Assembly (NCBI GenBank): GCA_034766995.1
Contig: CM068314.1
Location: forward strand, 21,898,626-21,962,625
From: Acanthacorydalis orientalis
Taxonomy: Eukaryota; Arthropoda; Insecta; Megaloptera; Corydalidae
DNA length: 64,000 bases
Direction of reading: 5' to 3'
Shown here: positions 41,967 to 56,895 of the stretch, in pieces
Position numbering within the stretch: position 1 is the stretch's first letter
Layout of the letters: each line of letters opens with the position of its first letter
Position numbers and translations under genes: made by a program
Notes under the pieces: model-generated
What the model saw: only the letters and a program-made list of their open reading frames with translations
What the model was told of the DNA's origin: nothing
Databases searched by the model: none

Positions 41967-42173
41967 TAGGTGATTCAATTTAGGCTTCCACATGGATGTA
42001 TCAAAAGGGGGCGCATGGGTTAAGGAAAGTTATGTTTTTTTTTATTTAGTATTTTAGTTCAATTCAATATTAAAATATAATTGAACTAAAATACTAAATG
42101 GTGGATAACATGTTTCTTTTATTTTGTGCGTTTTTTTAATGCTTTCGTGCGGGAGCCTAAGTTGAATCACCTA
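41967..42173. mobile_element. TA-flanked MITE with long inner palindrome (207 bp)
   Basis: Left end TAGGTGATTCAATTTAGGCT; right end read inverted is TAGGTGATTCAACTTAGGCT, one mismatch in 20. TA dinucleotides flank both ends, as expected for Tc1/mariner-type insertion. A perfect 21-bp inverted repeat sits inside. There is no coding capacity. Confidence 0.8.
42044..42099. repeat. Perfect 21-bp inverted repeat, 14-nt loop
   Basis: Arms 42044-42064 and 42079-42099 (core TAGTATTTTAGTTCAATT) are exact reverse complements. They would form a strong hairpin in single-stranded DNA or in RNA from either strand. Confidence 0.9.
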
Positions 42174-42248
42174 TATTAATTGCTTATGTTAATAAAATAA
42201 AGAAACATAATATTAATTCTTAGGTATTTTTTTGATAAACCTCAAATA

Positions 42249-42352
<104 letters not shown>

Positions 42353-43163
42353 GTTTCAAGTCTTGATTTTAATTTTTTTAATTAAAAAATAATAAGTATT
42401 ATAATCGCTTCAATACTTTTTAATAAATATTAAAAAATATTGAAACGTTTTGATTATTTTTTTCTATATACTGTAAACAAAATCAAACAAAAATATAAAG
42501 AAAATATATTACAGTAAAAAAATTCCTTTTTATATGTTTTCTTATAGACAACGGGTAAATGATTAAGTACTAATATAATATATAACAATTTTAATAGTTG
42601 TTTACATTGCATTTCTATTATAATTTTATATTAACATTGTAAATATTATAACACATACTAATCCATCTACAAACATGTATATCAATTATTAACTGTGTCT
42701 TTTTAATAAATTTTTGCATAAAAGTATATATTTGATTTTTTAATTAATTTATTTCATGTTAAAGGTTGTTTTCTCATAAATGTATTTTTTAGTTAAAAGC
42801 AATTATTAATTGATGTCACTAAACAATAATTAAATATTCTGGTAAATGAAATCACTTAGTTCAATGTTCATCAACTTCACACATTAATTAATAAAAACGA
42901 TTGTATCAATAAACTTTAAACAATATTATTCGATAAAGTATATTTTATTATTGTCTTCGAAAAATATTATTTTTATTCATATTTATTTATAATAATTTGA
43001 AAATAAGGTTATATTTTATAATAATATAATTAAAATCGTTGAAATTTTAACCTAGTAAAGACATTAAAACGTTTATAACAATAAACTTTTAGATTAGACA
43101 ATTACATTAAAGTACCTATTATAACAGGCAAATCATTATTTTTTCGTAATTAATTACAAATAA

Positions 43164-43164
43164 A

Positions 43165-43206
<42 letters not shown>
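43164..43206. repeat. Compound (AC)n(AT)n microsatellite
   Basis: Short AC tract then about 16 AT units. Confidence 0.95.
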
Positions 43207-43212
<6 letters not shown>

Positions 43213-44914
43213 AACATAATAATAAAATATTTCTGTAAAAATCATAAATATTATCATACTAAAAAATGTATATAAAATTGTAGTAAGACGATTTGTATAT
43301 GTATAATAAAACATGAAATTCTCAATAATATTAAATATATATATGAAATAAAACGAATACTTTGGATTTTATATATAAATCTTCGTGTGACAGAAATGTA
43401 ATTTAATGTCTATATCAATACAAATATGATTCAAGTCAATATAATTATCGTGCTTATCATAATTTATTGTGTTATACACGTGTGAACATTGAAGTTAATT
43501 GACATGGAATCAGTGTATTATCTTACATACATCAATAAAATACGATATAATAAAACGTTCTACTATAAATAGAAAATCTCAAATTCTGAAATCCCAACAA
43601 TATTTTTATTCTACTAAATTAAAAAAATATAACAAACTTATAAACATTTTTTTCTCAATAAATAAAATCATTTAATAAACAATATTTCCTTTTTCTTGTA
43701 TGTTATGTGAAAATATGACTTTAATGTAATGTAAGAATATAAATGATTTCATATTGTTTTATCACTTCATTTGCATATATTTTGACGAAATGCTTTAAAG
43801 AAATTGAACATTATTATTATTAGAAAATATGTTATATTTTATTGAATGATATACAACTGTTGACATGTAATAACTGTTTTATTAATTATATCTATACATT
43901 TATTTTCAAATTAAACACATTATTTACTTCTGTATTTTTCATATTTTTATAATTTAAAATTTTTAATTATGTTTATATGATTTTATTTGGTAAATTTACC
44001 TCTGCCAAATCTTTAATTAATGAAAAAGTGTAATATTATAGAAATTGACATATATTTATTTTGAACAAAATTATGTTAAAATATAGAATTAATTTAAAAC
44101 ATTCAAAAAAATAGATTGATTTTTTTTAATAAGTAACTAAAATTAGTCAAAATATAGTAAAAATGAATATATTAGTTTTCTGATTAAATTTCAATTGATA
44201 TCATCATATTGTTGAAATACATATTATATAAAAAAATGTGATATAACACATTTGTAATTTATGAAATCACATTTTTCTAATTGTCAATAAAAATTTATTG
44301 CAAAAAATAATGAATTTTATATTTATGAATATGTATATTTTTAAAATACAACTTTTTCAATTATTCAATTTAAAAGCCATTAATATATTAAAATTTGGAG
44401 CTATCCACAGATAACTTTAACAGAACTTTTAATTTACATTTTGGTAACATTAATAAAATATATTTTTATATAAAAGGATTACTGCTGATTAAAATGTTTT
44501 GTGTATAGAATAGATAATTAGTAATTTAAACTTTTTCAATCAATATTTATAAGCTAATTATTTTATTAACTTAATATAAATTAAATAGTTGGCTTAATTT
44601 TGTGCATCATTTGGATTATATTTAATAATTAGAAATTTTAATTTGCAATTTTAAACGCGTTTGTACATTTAATAAAAAAAAAGTATTAATATGAATTGAA
44701 AGGAAACTAATACTATTTATATTTATTTTATACACTAAATATACATTTAAAAATACTTCTAGAGTATATTTGGAAATTTAACAACAGTTTATCTTTCCTT
44801 TAATTACTAACAATCAATAGCAGTTATTTTTATTTTGATTCCTAATGAATGTTTAATACTGACATTTGATAATTTGATGGTAAAATAATGACCTATATGT
44901 AGAATTATTTCATT

Positions 44915-44920
44915 TTTATT
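44915..44920 (-). terminator. Polyadenylation signal AATAAA, rotatin
   Basis: AATAAA on the minus strand about 115 nt after the rotatin stop. A+T richness makes chance matches common. Confidence 0.4.
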
Positions 44921-45035
44921 GAGTAAATATAATATATAGTATACAGAAAAATAACAAAACTCAATATACAATAATATAAATAATACTAATAATAACATAA
45001 ATATACAAAATATAATGAGCTACATCAAATAATTG

Positions 45036-45781
45036 TCACCGGCCATCATTTAAAATCTTCAGTACATATTTGACATTATCAATATAAACTTTTGACTTCT
45101 CTTTTGAATTATCACTCAAGATTAACTGTTTTAATACTTCTTGTAGTTTTATTTCTAAACTAGCTGATTTTAAAACAAGTTTTGCTTTCTGACTATTAGC
45201 TGCAAGTGACCAAATAATAGTCACACAAATACATTTTTCTTCTATTGTTCCAGTAACTAATTTGGTATTTAATAAGTGAAGAAACTCCACTAAAATAATA
45301 TTAATATTTATATTATATATATATATATATATATATACCTTTTTAACTTTAGATTAAAACTAAAATATAGCAATAACATGCATACCTGATGACAAAAGTC
45401 GTGGGCGATTAATTTGATTGAAAGCAATATTTCGAAGTACAGTTAATGCTGACATTTTATTCATAAGTTTGGAACTTGATGTCAAAGCCATAATAAGATC
45501 TAATGAATCAACTGATTTGGCAACACAAATTTGGCCTTCAGAGTAGTAGGTTAATGTTTCTAAAAACTCTAACCATAATAATTCAACAGATTCCCATGGT
45601 TTTTGATGTTTAGTTATAGCTGGATGTAGACGTGCAAGTGATTGTAATATATTGCTCTGAAATATTGTTTATTTAAATAAATCTTCAATACTTTAATTCT
45701 ATTAGCTTATGTTGAGGAAGGGGAGGAGAAGCCTATGTAAATGTGTGTGTGCATGCATGCATGTATGTATGTATGTATGAA

Positions 45782-45863
<82 letters not shown>

Positions 45864-48800
45864 CATGCATGCACACACATTTAATTTATACCATTTCATT
45901 TGATATTGAAAATAATTATAATTTTTAAAATGCAACATTCGTTAAATTAATGTAAGAAATAATTAATAAATCTAGAATTATAAATGATTACTTTTTATGC
46001 TTAAAAAACATACTTTAGCTAATAATACTCTGCATTCCTGGGCTTGACAACAATTTTGTAACAAATGAAAAGCTAGTGAAATTGCGGTTAAATCATGAGA
46101 ACGATTAACTAACTCCATTTCTCGAGTAATAAATGTAATAATAACATGGAGTAATGAAACATTGCTTGGTGATTTACGAGGTCCAACACCAGCCACTGCA
46201 GAAGTTAAAGTAACTGACTGAGAAGCTGGAAATAATTAAGGTTTTAAAATTAAAAACTTATTTCTATATACTTAACAGCTCCTACAATTTCAAAATAAAA
46301 TTACCTTGTAAACAATCTGTTGTAAATGTGCATAGCATTTTTAAAGTTTGTATAAGTATAGGTCGTTGTATAGTTAACCAAACCCACATTTTATGAATTA
46401 AATCGGCAAAACCAAAAGCCACAGCAACAAACTTAATATCATTATCATTAAAAAAAAAGTTGGTAACTAATCCAATTAAATTTGATAATTCATTTAAAAC
46501 TGGGCATATCTACAAAATTAAAGTTGGAATAAATTTCAAGTATAATATTAAGAACTGCAATACTTTAATTCTCAACTAGATATTAATAATACCTTTTTAC
46601 GTTCGCTAGATAATTTCACATAATCGATAGATTCTAAACTAAGACGAACATATAACTCTCTCAATTGCTTTAAAATTGTTTCTAAAAAATTTTCATCTAG
46701 TGCAGCTTTTTTTGCTTGTTGAGAAACACACAGAAGACTTGTCAAAGCACTTACAACAATATTCTTACTTCTAGAACTCAAAACAGCACCTTCGGTATAA
46801 TTATTTTTCAGACTGTGTACATTATACAATTTTATTAACATTCTAGATAATTCAGCTCCTATCATATTTTCTTCAAGATTTACTAATTTCAATCTTGATG
46901 TTTTAGGATCAGTAAAATTTGGGCTAGGTAATGATTGTTTTCTATAAGTCTTCATATTTTTTGTTACTTTTTTATCTTCATAAATTCCACTCATCTCTTT
47001 ATTTGCTTTATTTTTAGAATGTTGTGCTTTATTATTTAAACTCTTGGGATGCTCTTTCAAAATCATATTTACAGAACTCATATTTTCATAATTGTCATCA
47101 AAGAAATATTGTCTAGGTGATTTGACAGAATCAAGAATGTTTTGCATATATAAAGAGAATTCTGAATTTGTATCACTTTTCACAGTACTGACAGAACTTA
47201 CATGACATGTTTCTAGACACAATAATGCTGTTAATGACGATATTGCAGAATTTTGTAGTTCTAAAAAAGATAAAATAACCAACCGAACTTATATTATATA
47301 TATATATATAGTACTTCTTAAGTTTTTGAATGCTAGAACTTAATACAAACCAGGTGAATTGCTTGTTATTGATTCACATAATGCTTCTAAAAATTGTTCA
47401 TGGCCACATTCATTTAAGGCATTACTAATAGCAAAATAGCCTTGTTCTTGGTAACATTTTGTATCAATTTCATGATCATAATTTAACAAAGTTGTTATTA
47501 ATTTAAAAATTTCAGCCCATAAATGATTTCTAAGATAAATTAAATGGGGTTGTGTATTGTCTGAATTTAGAAAAAATAAAAATTTATATTCAAGATTCAT
47601 AAGTACTATAGTGATTAAATAAAACTGATAGGCTACTTACAAAATATTGTAGGATTTAAAAGAGATAAAAGTATAAATAGTGAGTCTTTTAAATGTAATA
47701 CTGTAGAATGACTTTCTTTACTATGCGAAACTGCCTTGGTTAATAATGTACAAATTGCTGTATTCATTTCTATTACATCCATATAAAGGGCTAGAGACCG
47801 ACTGTCTATAATATCAATTTTATTTCTTGAAATACATCTGCAAATTAAAATAAATTAAAAAATATTAATGATACAAATTATTTTCTTTTTAACAAACCTA
47901 AAAAATCCTCTAATCAGACCATGTTGATTAAGTTCCAAAACCATTGATTCTGGTGCCAAAATGATCATATTTATTAAATACCATGCTATTGCTTTTATTA
48001 AACTTGGTGTCACCATAACTTTAATACCAGGATCACTAAGACAGTCTGGTGATAAAAGAGATTCTGTTGATGATGCTGAATTAATTCTGTGTGATTGGAC
48101 TCTTTTTCTGTACACTAACATGTACTCATCTTTTTTTGAATTAGATGAGGGAATACACGGTCCTAAAAATTGATATTTTTATTATTATATATTTTTTCAT
48201 GATAAAACAACCTTCTTGTTTCATTATATTTATAATAATATAATATTAACATACTAAATTATAATGAAGATTTACTATTTACCTGACTGTGTTTCTAAAT
48301 TCAAGTTTTGAAAATCAAGTGACAATGAATCTAATTCAACATCTAAATAAAGATATTGTATTAATATACCTACTTCTAAATAAAAATTACACTTTTCCAA
48401 TACAGTCAATACTGCATCAGAAGCTGTCATATTTATCTAAAATATACAAACAATTTTCAAACATTTTGTTCATATGTTTCATAAAACAGAAATATCAAAT
48501 TCATACATCTTCTGAAAAAACTGGTCCATGAGGAAGTGGTAATGTTGAAATGTTTCCATTAGTAGAAGAATGGCTACATAAATTTGTTAACAAAACAGCT
48601 GCTTGTTCTCTGACAATGCTAGCTTCACTTTGATCAAGAAGTTTTGTTAATGCACTTATCCATACACCTCCAGGATAAACTTCACGTAAACCTATAATAA
48701 GATGTTAAACTTTACACATACTGCTATTAAAAATTTTATATCTTGAAAAAATGTATTTTTTATTAGAAACATATAAACATTAAAATATGAATAAAGAAAA

Positions 48801-51800
48801 TATCATTGCAGTGTACAAATTTTTCTAATTCACATTACTAAGATTTACCTCTAACTACTTCTGTTGCTCCTCTTCGAGTAGATGCTAATCCTGCTAATAA
48901 TTGAAAAGTAGCAGCTCGTAAAATAACATCTCTACTAGACCACAATGAAGCAAGCCAATGTAAAGAAGCATTAATTTCTGCACAATTTTCAGATTCACAT
49001 AACCAATATTGTTCCCATCCCTACAAATCAAATTATATGTGTATATATATATATAGATAAATAGATAGATAAAGAGAATAAAACTTTAAATAGAGAATAC
49101 CTTTTCTGCAGTAAATTGCATTTCAAATAATATATGATTCATTGTAAGAACAGCATTTCTTGTTATACTTAAACCCATTAATGATGTAGTAGCTTCTGCA
49201 CCTTTACCACAATGAAAAGCTCCAACTAATTCAGTTAAACAATTTATTAAGTCAATTCTTAAACATTTTGAATCTATATTGGTTACTGACGTTGAACTCC
49301 ATCCCAAAGTGGCAGTTACTTGTACAAGGCAGCATAATAACCAATCCAAATATGCTGCTTAAACATAATATATATTAACCTTTAATAAATGTCTGAATAA
49401 ACATTTTTAAAAAATATAAACATTTTACCTAAATTGTAAAAATGCTGTGTATCACTAAATTTTAAATTTTCTGTTATTAACTGAACTACATGTAACCATG
49501 TTTGATCATTCTGTCTTATTTCTACAGAATGTGTTTTTTCTATAAATGGGGAAAGTTTTGCATCCATTAAATACTGTTCATTTGAAGCACATTCTGTCAA
49601 TAACATAAGTAATTCACGAGTCAAACTTTTCTCTAATAACGAATTGTCTTCATTTGGTTGTAACAATTTAAGTAAACAATGATTTGAGTCCTTAAATATT
49701 TTCATAATCCAAGCATTTTGACCTAAAAAAACAACACAAGCCCTAATAGATTTTAAATTAAGTTGCATTGTTATTCATTTTTCTAAATAAAGAATACACT
49801 AACTAGGAATAAAGTAATATTTTTTGTAATATAACTTCATACCATTTTTTTTAAATAGTTTATTAAGCAGGCGAAGAAAAGATAACACTGTTATTAACAA
49901 ATCGGTGTCTGCCACACTAGAAGGTGATGAGAGTAAAAATTTATTGAAAGTTATTTCCCAAGGTAGAGTATCTATACTTTCTTCTCTATTAAACTGAGAT
50001 TTTGTTTTAAATGCTTGTAGCAGAATGTATCTAAAATATTATAACACATAATTTTTTTTTCATGTAAAACATTACTGAAAATCACATATAGCTTACATAG
50101 TTAAACCATTAACTGAATCTAAGACAGCTTGATGGGTAGATGCATTTTGAATATCAAATAAATATTGCTGACAACAGTATGTAGAAGAAGAATATTTTAG
50201 TAATGCCAGATCTGATGTTCGTAAACGAAGATCTCCATTAAATTCTGCAAGTTCTTCTGGTGTTAAAGTTGCAGGCACTTTGTCCCACAACAAAAGTTTA
50301 GAGAGACCACCAAACCATTCAATATTCCAATGGAAACGTAAAAAATTCGATAATGTCTCATCAGACAAGATAGAAACTGTAATATTAACTAAATGCATAT
50401 ACTCTTCCATGCACAAAAATATGCAAACATTATTATTTTTTATAATACCTGACAAATTGGGTTTAGAATGTCTACTATTGCGCCAATGAGTATGACAAGT
50501 AAAAGGTAAATGTAGCCGGTCTAAAATAATAGCTACGAACGATATTTTTCCACCACTTGTTCCTGGTATTGTTATTAAAAAATCATTAAATAACAACAAA
50601 GAGAGTAGTTGAGCACCATCATATCTCAATGAGTCATTTCCACTGAACAGTATTAATGCTGTAAAAATTAACATAATTAAAAAAAAAATTACAATTAGAA
50701 AAATTATTTTTACCTCTGAAAATTAAATAATAAATATCCCCTTTCAAATAAAGGGTTTGTCTAACAGAAGGATTGTGTATACAAAGATTTTTTAACATGG
50801 AAATAATAGGAACTATACTATCAGGATAAGTATGATAATCTTTTTCATTTAAAGCACTTGTAAATATTCGAAGGATCAGATTTAAACCATCTTGATCCAA
50901 GAATGGTTTGTGAAGAAGGCGATCTTGTAACATTACACTTATTTGTGCAATAGCAGATTTACGAACTGATGGGTCTAGCCCTGATGAAGATAATAAATCT
51001 AAAACTTGTAATAAACTCGAAACCTAAAAAAAAATATTACATAAATATACCATATAAAAGAAAATCAAATATTTTAATACATAATCTATAAATAATAGTA
51101 ATAAATTCAGTTAATTTTTATAAATATCTTATAAATGTTTTAAATTATAAATAATTTATTTTTTTAACAAATAAGAATTACCTGATAAAAAGTATGTGAA
51201 AAATAAATATCTTTTGTTAAATCTACATTTTTTTCAAAATAACAAATTGTATTCAATATAGGACCTTGTAAAGATTTTAAAGAAGGTAACTTTTCATTTG
51301 CTTTTTCTTCAGTAGCAAGAAGCCAAGTTAGTCTTGATACAGCTTCATTTCGAGAAAGGGAATCACGAGAAAACAATAATCGTAAATTCCCTTTCATAAC
51401 CTATGAATTTAGTTTAAAATTAATTTAGTGAATTTAAATAATTAAATATAAATAAATTATTTATGTACCTCAACTGTAGGAAGACATATTGTCTGAGCAA
51501 TATCAGGATCAAGTATCTTCGTTATTGATCTGCCTAAAGGAGTGGTTTTATCTACATAACATTGTAATAAAGGCAATGCAGGTATTATTGCTACCAATAT
51601 ATTTTGCCAAACATTTGTAGTAACCAAGATTTTTCCCTTTAGTATATATAACAAAATATCTTCTGCATATCGCTGTATCTAAAAGTATTTACACTTTAGT
51701 AAATTTTTTTAGCTTTATTATTTTTTTACTACCTGTGCATTTTCAGAATTCAATCCATGACAGATAATTTCTATCATTACTTTTGAACTCCATATAAAAG

Positions 51801-54796
51801 TCAAACATTCACCAGGCCGTCCAGGACCTGATTTTAATACATGATCAACACCAAGTACACCAACTACATATAAATGACAAGTTGAATACATTGACAACTT
51901 GATTTCAATATCAGAGTGTGCAAGTAAAGATGATGTTATATCTACAAAAGTTTCAAAAATCAATTATGTTACAAAGATTATTTTTAAATAAAAACTTGCC
52001 TTCAACCAATACTTTCATTTGATCATCCAATTTCCATTTTGTTAATTTATTAATGCAAGTTTCTACAAATATTTTAATGACATTCATGTTTCTATGAAAT
52101 TCTAAACTTGGTAAAGATAATTCTATCAATTTAAAAATTTCTGGCGGAGTATAGGAAGAACTATCTCGTAATACTTTTATAGCAGCTGTCATAGATTCGC
52201 AAATTTTTTTAATATCTTTATGATATGAAACCAAATCAGTTTCTAAATGATTACTAAATTCCTTTAAAAAGAAATATTTATTGTTATGAGTGTATACATT
52301 TTTGTATATGTATACATTAATGATAAATGTATTACCTTTATATAAATATAAAATTGTTCATGAATATTTGGATAAAGCTTGGAAAAAGGTGCATCTAATA
52401 AGCATGAAGTTAATGCTTCTTTAAATACTTGAGGTAGTATAATATCAGCATTCTTTAAGGGAATCACAGAATTTAAAAAAGATTTTGTTAGTACTAACAC
52501 ATATAAGTGTATAGCTCTATTTTCAGGTTTCAGTTCATTGGCTTGCAAAAGTAATCTACAAAAAAATGCATACATGCAGTAGTAATTATTATTAATAATA
52601 AAGCATTTATGAATTACAAAACAACACAAATTTTAATGTTTTTTATGAATAATATTGTATTAAGACATTAAAAACGTTTTTATTAATAATATTGTAGGCA
52701 CATTATATATACCAAATATATATATAAACTGAAATTATTCAACACTAATTGATGTGATATTTTAATAATGATAACACTAATATATTCAAAATTACTTAAT
52801 ATACAGTCAAGTACAAAATATTATTACATACAAATAATAACTATTACTGTACATTAAATAAAAAAATAAAAAAAAAACTATCACAATAACAGAAATTTAA
52901 AAAATATTCTCACATTTATGATGTTACAGTTGTACAAACATTCTGATTGTCCTAATAGATAAATCTGAATTATCAGATAATTATCTATAACTAAATTGTA
53001 GTTTTTATTAAATTTTACCTTGAATTATTAATTACTTCAGAAAACTTTTCCAATAAAACATTTAACAGATTAACAATTTCATTGACAACATAATCTGTTT
53101 TGTACTCCCAAACAGTCGGTTGAATGCAAATAGAGATTAAACGAATTATTTCTGCAGATAAGTTAAGAAGCAAATTCGTATGTTCCTGTATAAAAATAAA
53201 TTATACTTATATATTTCAAACAAACTTTCTATACTACTTCATCATTCAATTTAATAATTATTAAAGTATACTGTAAAATAATTTAAATAAATCAATATTT
53301 ATTAATTAATATGAATAAAAGTATTCATTACACTAATAGGAATTGTCCAAATTTTTTTTGAAAATATTTTATTAATCAAAAACTATTTAATTTACTTAAC
53401 ATACCAACTTAATTTTATGAGAATTACGAACACTTGTTGGTTTAAATCCAATTTTTGAGAACACATGAAGTAAAGTTTGTAAACAATATTTTGGTAATGT
53501 CATTTGTTGTAATTGCAACAATACTGTATCTTCAGAATCAGAACTGTTGTCAATTACATCACTTGTTACATTAGTATAATATTCTTGGCTACTCTTTGTA
53601 AAATTAGAAATGGATAAAGAATCTTTGACAGGCAATGTTTCTGTTGTGCAATTCTAAAAATAGATTTATATATGTATGTATTTTATGTATATATATATAT
53701 AAACAAATATAAACACAAACCTCCTGTTTTAAATTATGTGTTGCTGGGTCACTATAGTAATGAACACGAATATGTAATAGTTCTGTAAATTTACATAAAC
53801 ATTTAAGAATTGCTACAAAGACTCTAGAAGAATGATTTTCTTTAATTAAATTAAAAAACAGCTATAAAATAAAATAAATATTATTAACTGCATAAAAATT
53901 AAATATTATACGTTTCATACTGCACATAATTACTAACTTTAATAATTCCCGGCCTTTGTAAAAATACCTCAGCTGGGAAATCTTGAAGTAAAACATCATG
54001 GAAGAAATTACATGAGTGTAAAAGGATTGTAACATTTGATGAATCTGACAGTGATGTTTCCACTGATGATAAAACATGCCGATCTGATAAAACAAGTGGT
54101 TGCCATGGCAATAATGAATGAGGAATACATTTTCTCAGTACTGTGACATTTGGCATATGTGGAGAAGAGTTTGATGGTGATGGGCAAGAAGCTTCGCAAG
54201 ATTTTTTCAGGTCTCTAAAAATTAATTTATAAAAATTATAATACTGTATATTTGGACATGCACATATGTATATATAAATAATGTTTTAACAAAATACATT
54301 TTATTCAGTGTACAAATTAACAAATGCTACTTACCCATCTAAAAGTAAATGGGGAGTTGAATTTTCAATTACATATGTGTCAATAGGTGATGCTGTTGTA
54401 CCAAGTTCTTGTGATGTTATTGCAGTTCTAATTGTATATAATTCATTATCTGATCTATAACTTAAAGGAACATTTCCAGGATCTAAATGTGGTACAGCTG
54501 ATTTTTTTTCATTAAAATTTAATATTAAATCATCAAGTAATTTATAATATTTTGGTTCAATATATTCACGTATTCCTTGTAATTCAGATATTATAGTATC
54601 GGGTCCAACATAATTGATGTATGTTTGAGTACTAGTAGACTATAAAAAAAATAAATATAACTAGTATTATTAAAACGTTTGTACTAATACACTAAAATAA
54701 ATTATATTTTTAAAAAAGTGATTTTTTGAAGCATGTTTAATATTGATTTTTATAAGAATTATATTTACTTATATAAATATATACATATATATATAC

Positions 54797-54852
<56 letters not shown>

Positions 54853-55187
54853 TTCGTTAAAAATACTAAAAAATAAAATTTAATTAACCTCTAAAATTCT
54901 GGATATAAGTTTCAGCACTTTTTCTTGCAATGGACATGGCTTAAAATTAAACCAGTCGAACAATTTGGCAAGTAATTCTTTAGAGCAAGTAATATCATTA
55001 TCATAAGTAAATCCATGGTCAAGTTTTGAAATTATATTTTCAAGTGCACGTACTCTAATTTCTTCAATTTTATGACCTAGTAATTAACTACTTATTTATA
55101 TATTTTTCAAAAATCATGTATGGATTTATCAAAATTATTTATACCTAATTTTTGTATATGCATAGAAGTTATACAATTTCTTGACAT
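45036..55187 (-). CDS. RTTN: Rotatin (RTTN / Ana3 family), complete 29-exon gene
   Basis: Large Armadillo-like scaffold of the centriole and ciliary base, needed for centriole elongation and cilia (family knowledge: human rotatin, fly Ana3). Exons: 55187-55145, 55076-54889, 54639-54335, 54214-53938, 53861-53721, 53653-53405, 53185-53019, 52555-52336, 52261-52000, 51941-51733, 51678-51469, 51400-51182, 51023-50714, 50658-50449, 50376-50097, 50030-49843, 49722-49429, 49354-49101, 49020-48849, 48691-48507, 48436-48283, 48162-47898, 47837-47641, 47560-47351, 47260-46593, 46509-46305, 46225-46014, 45656-45386, 45289-45036. Phases match at every junction. The sum is 6,819 nt, about 2,272 residues, close to the roughly 2,220 of vertebrate rotatin. 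The N-terminus ([20 protein letters not shown], residues 13-32) and the C-terminal block with [15 protein letters not shown] match the family. An in-frame TAA 12 nt upstream of the ATG supports the start. Oddities: a GC-AG intron, a NAGNAG acceptor and a stop-free 72-nt intron. Confidence 0.96.
45313..45338. repeat. (AT)n in last rotatin intron
   Basis: About 13 AT units within the 96-nt intron 28. Confidence 0.95.
45739..45874. repeat. Complex (GT)(GTAT)(AT)(AC) repeat in rotatin intron 27
   Basis: GT, GCAT/GTAT and GT blocks, about 32 AT units, then CACATACATGCATGCACACACA. The two ends are rough mirror complements. Confidence 0.95.
54776..54848. repeat. (AT)n in rotatin intron 2
   Basis: Three ATAC-interrupted blocks then about 19 AT units. 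Confidence 0.95.
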
Positions 55188-56715
<1,528 letters not shown>

Positions 56716-56839
56716 ATGAACAGAATGTATTGTGGAACGTGTTCAAAAAAATTTTCAATGTTACGAAAAAAAAAGCAGTGCTGTGAGTGCAAAGGATTTT
56801 ATTGTAGATTATGTGTTATGTCTCTGTCCAGTCAGTAAG

Positions 56840-56895
<56 letters not shown>

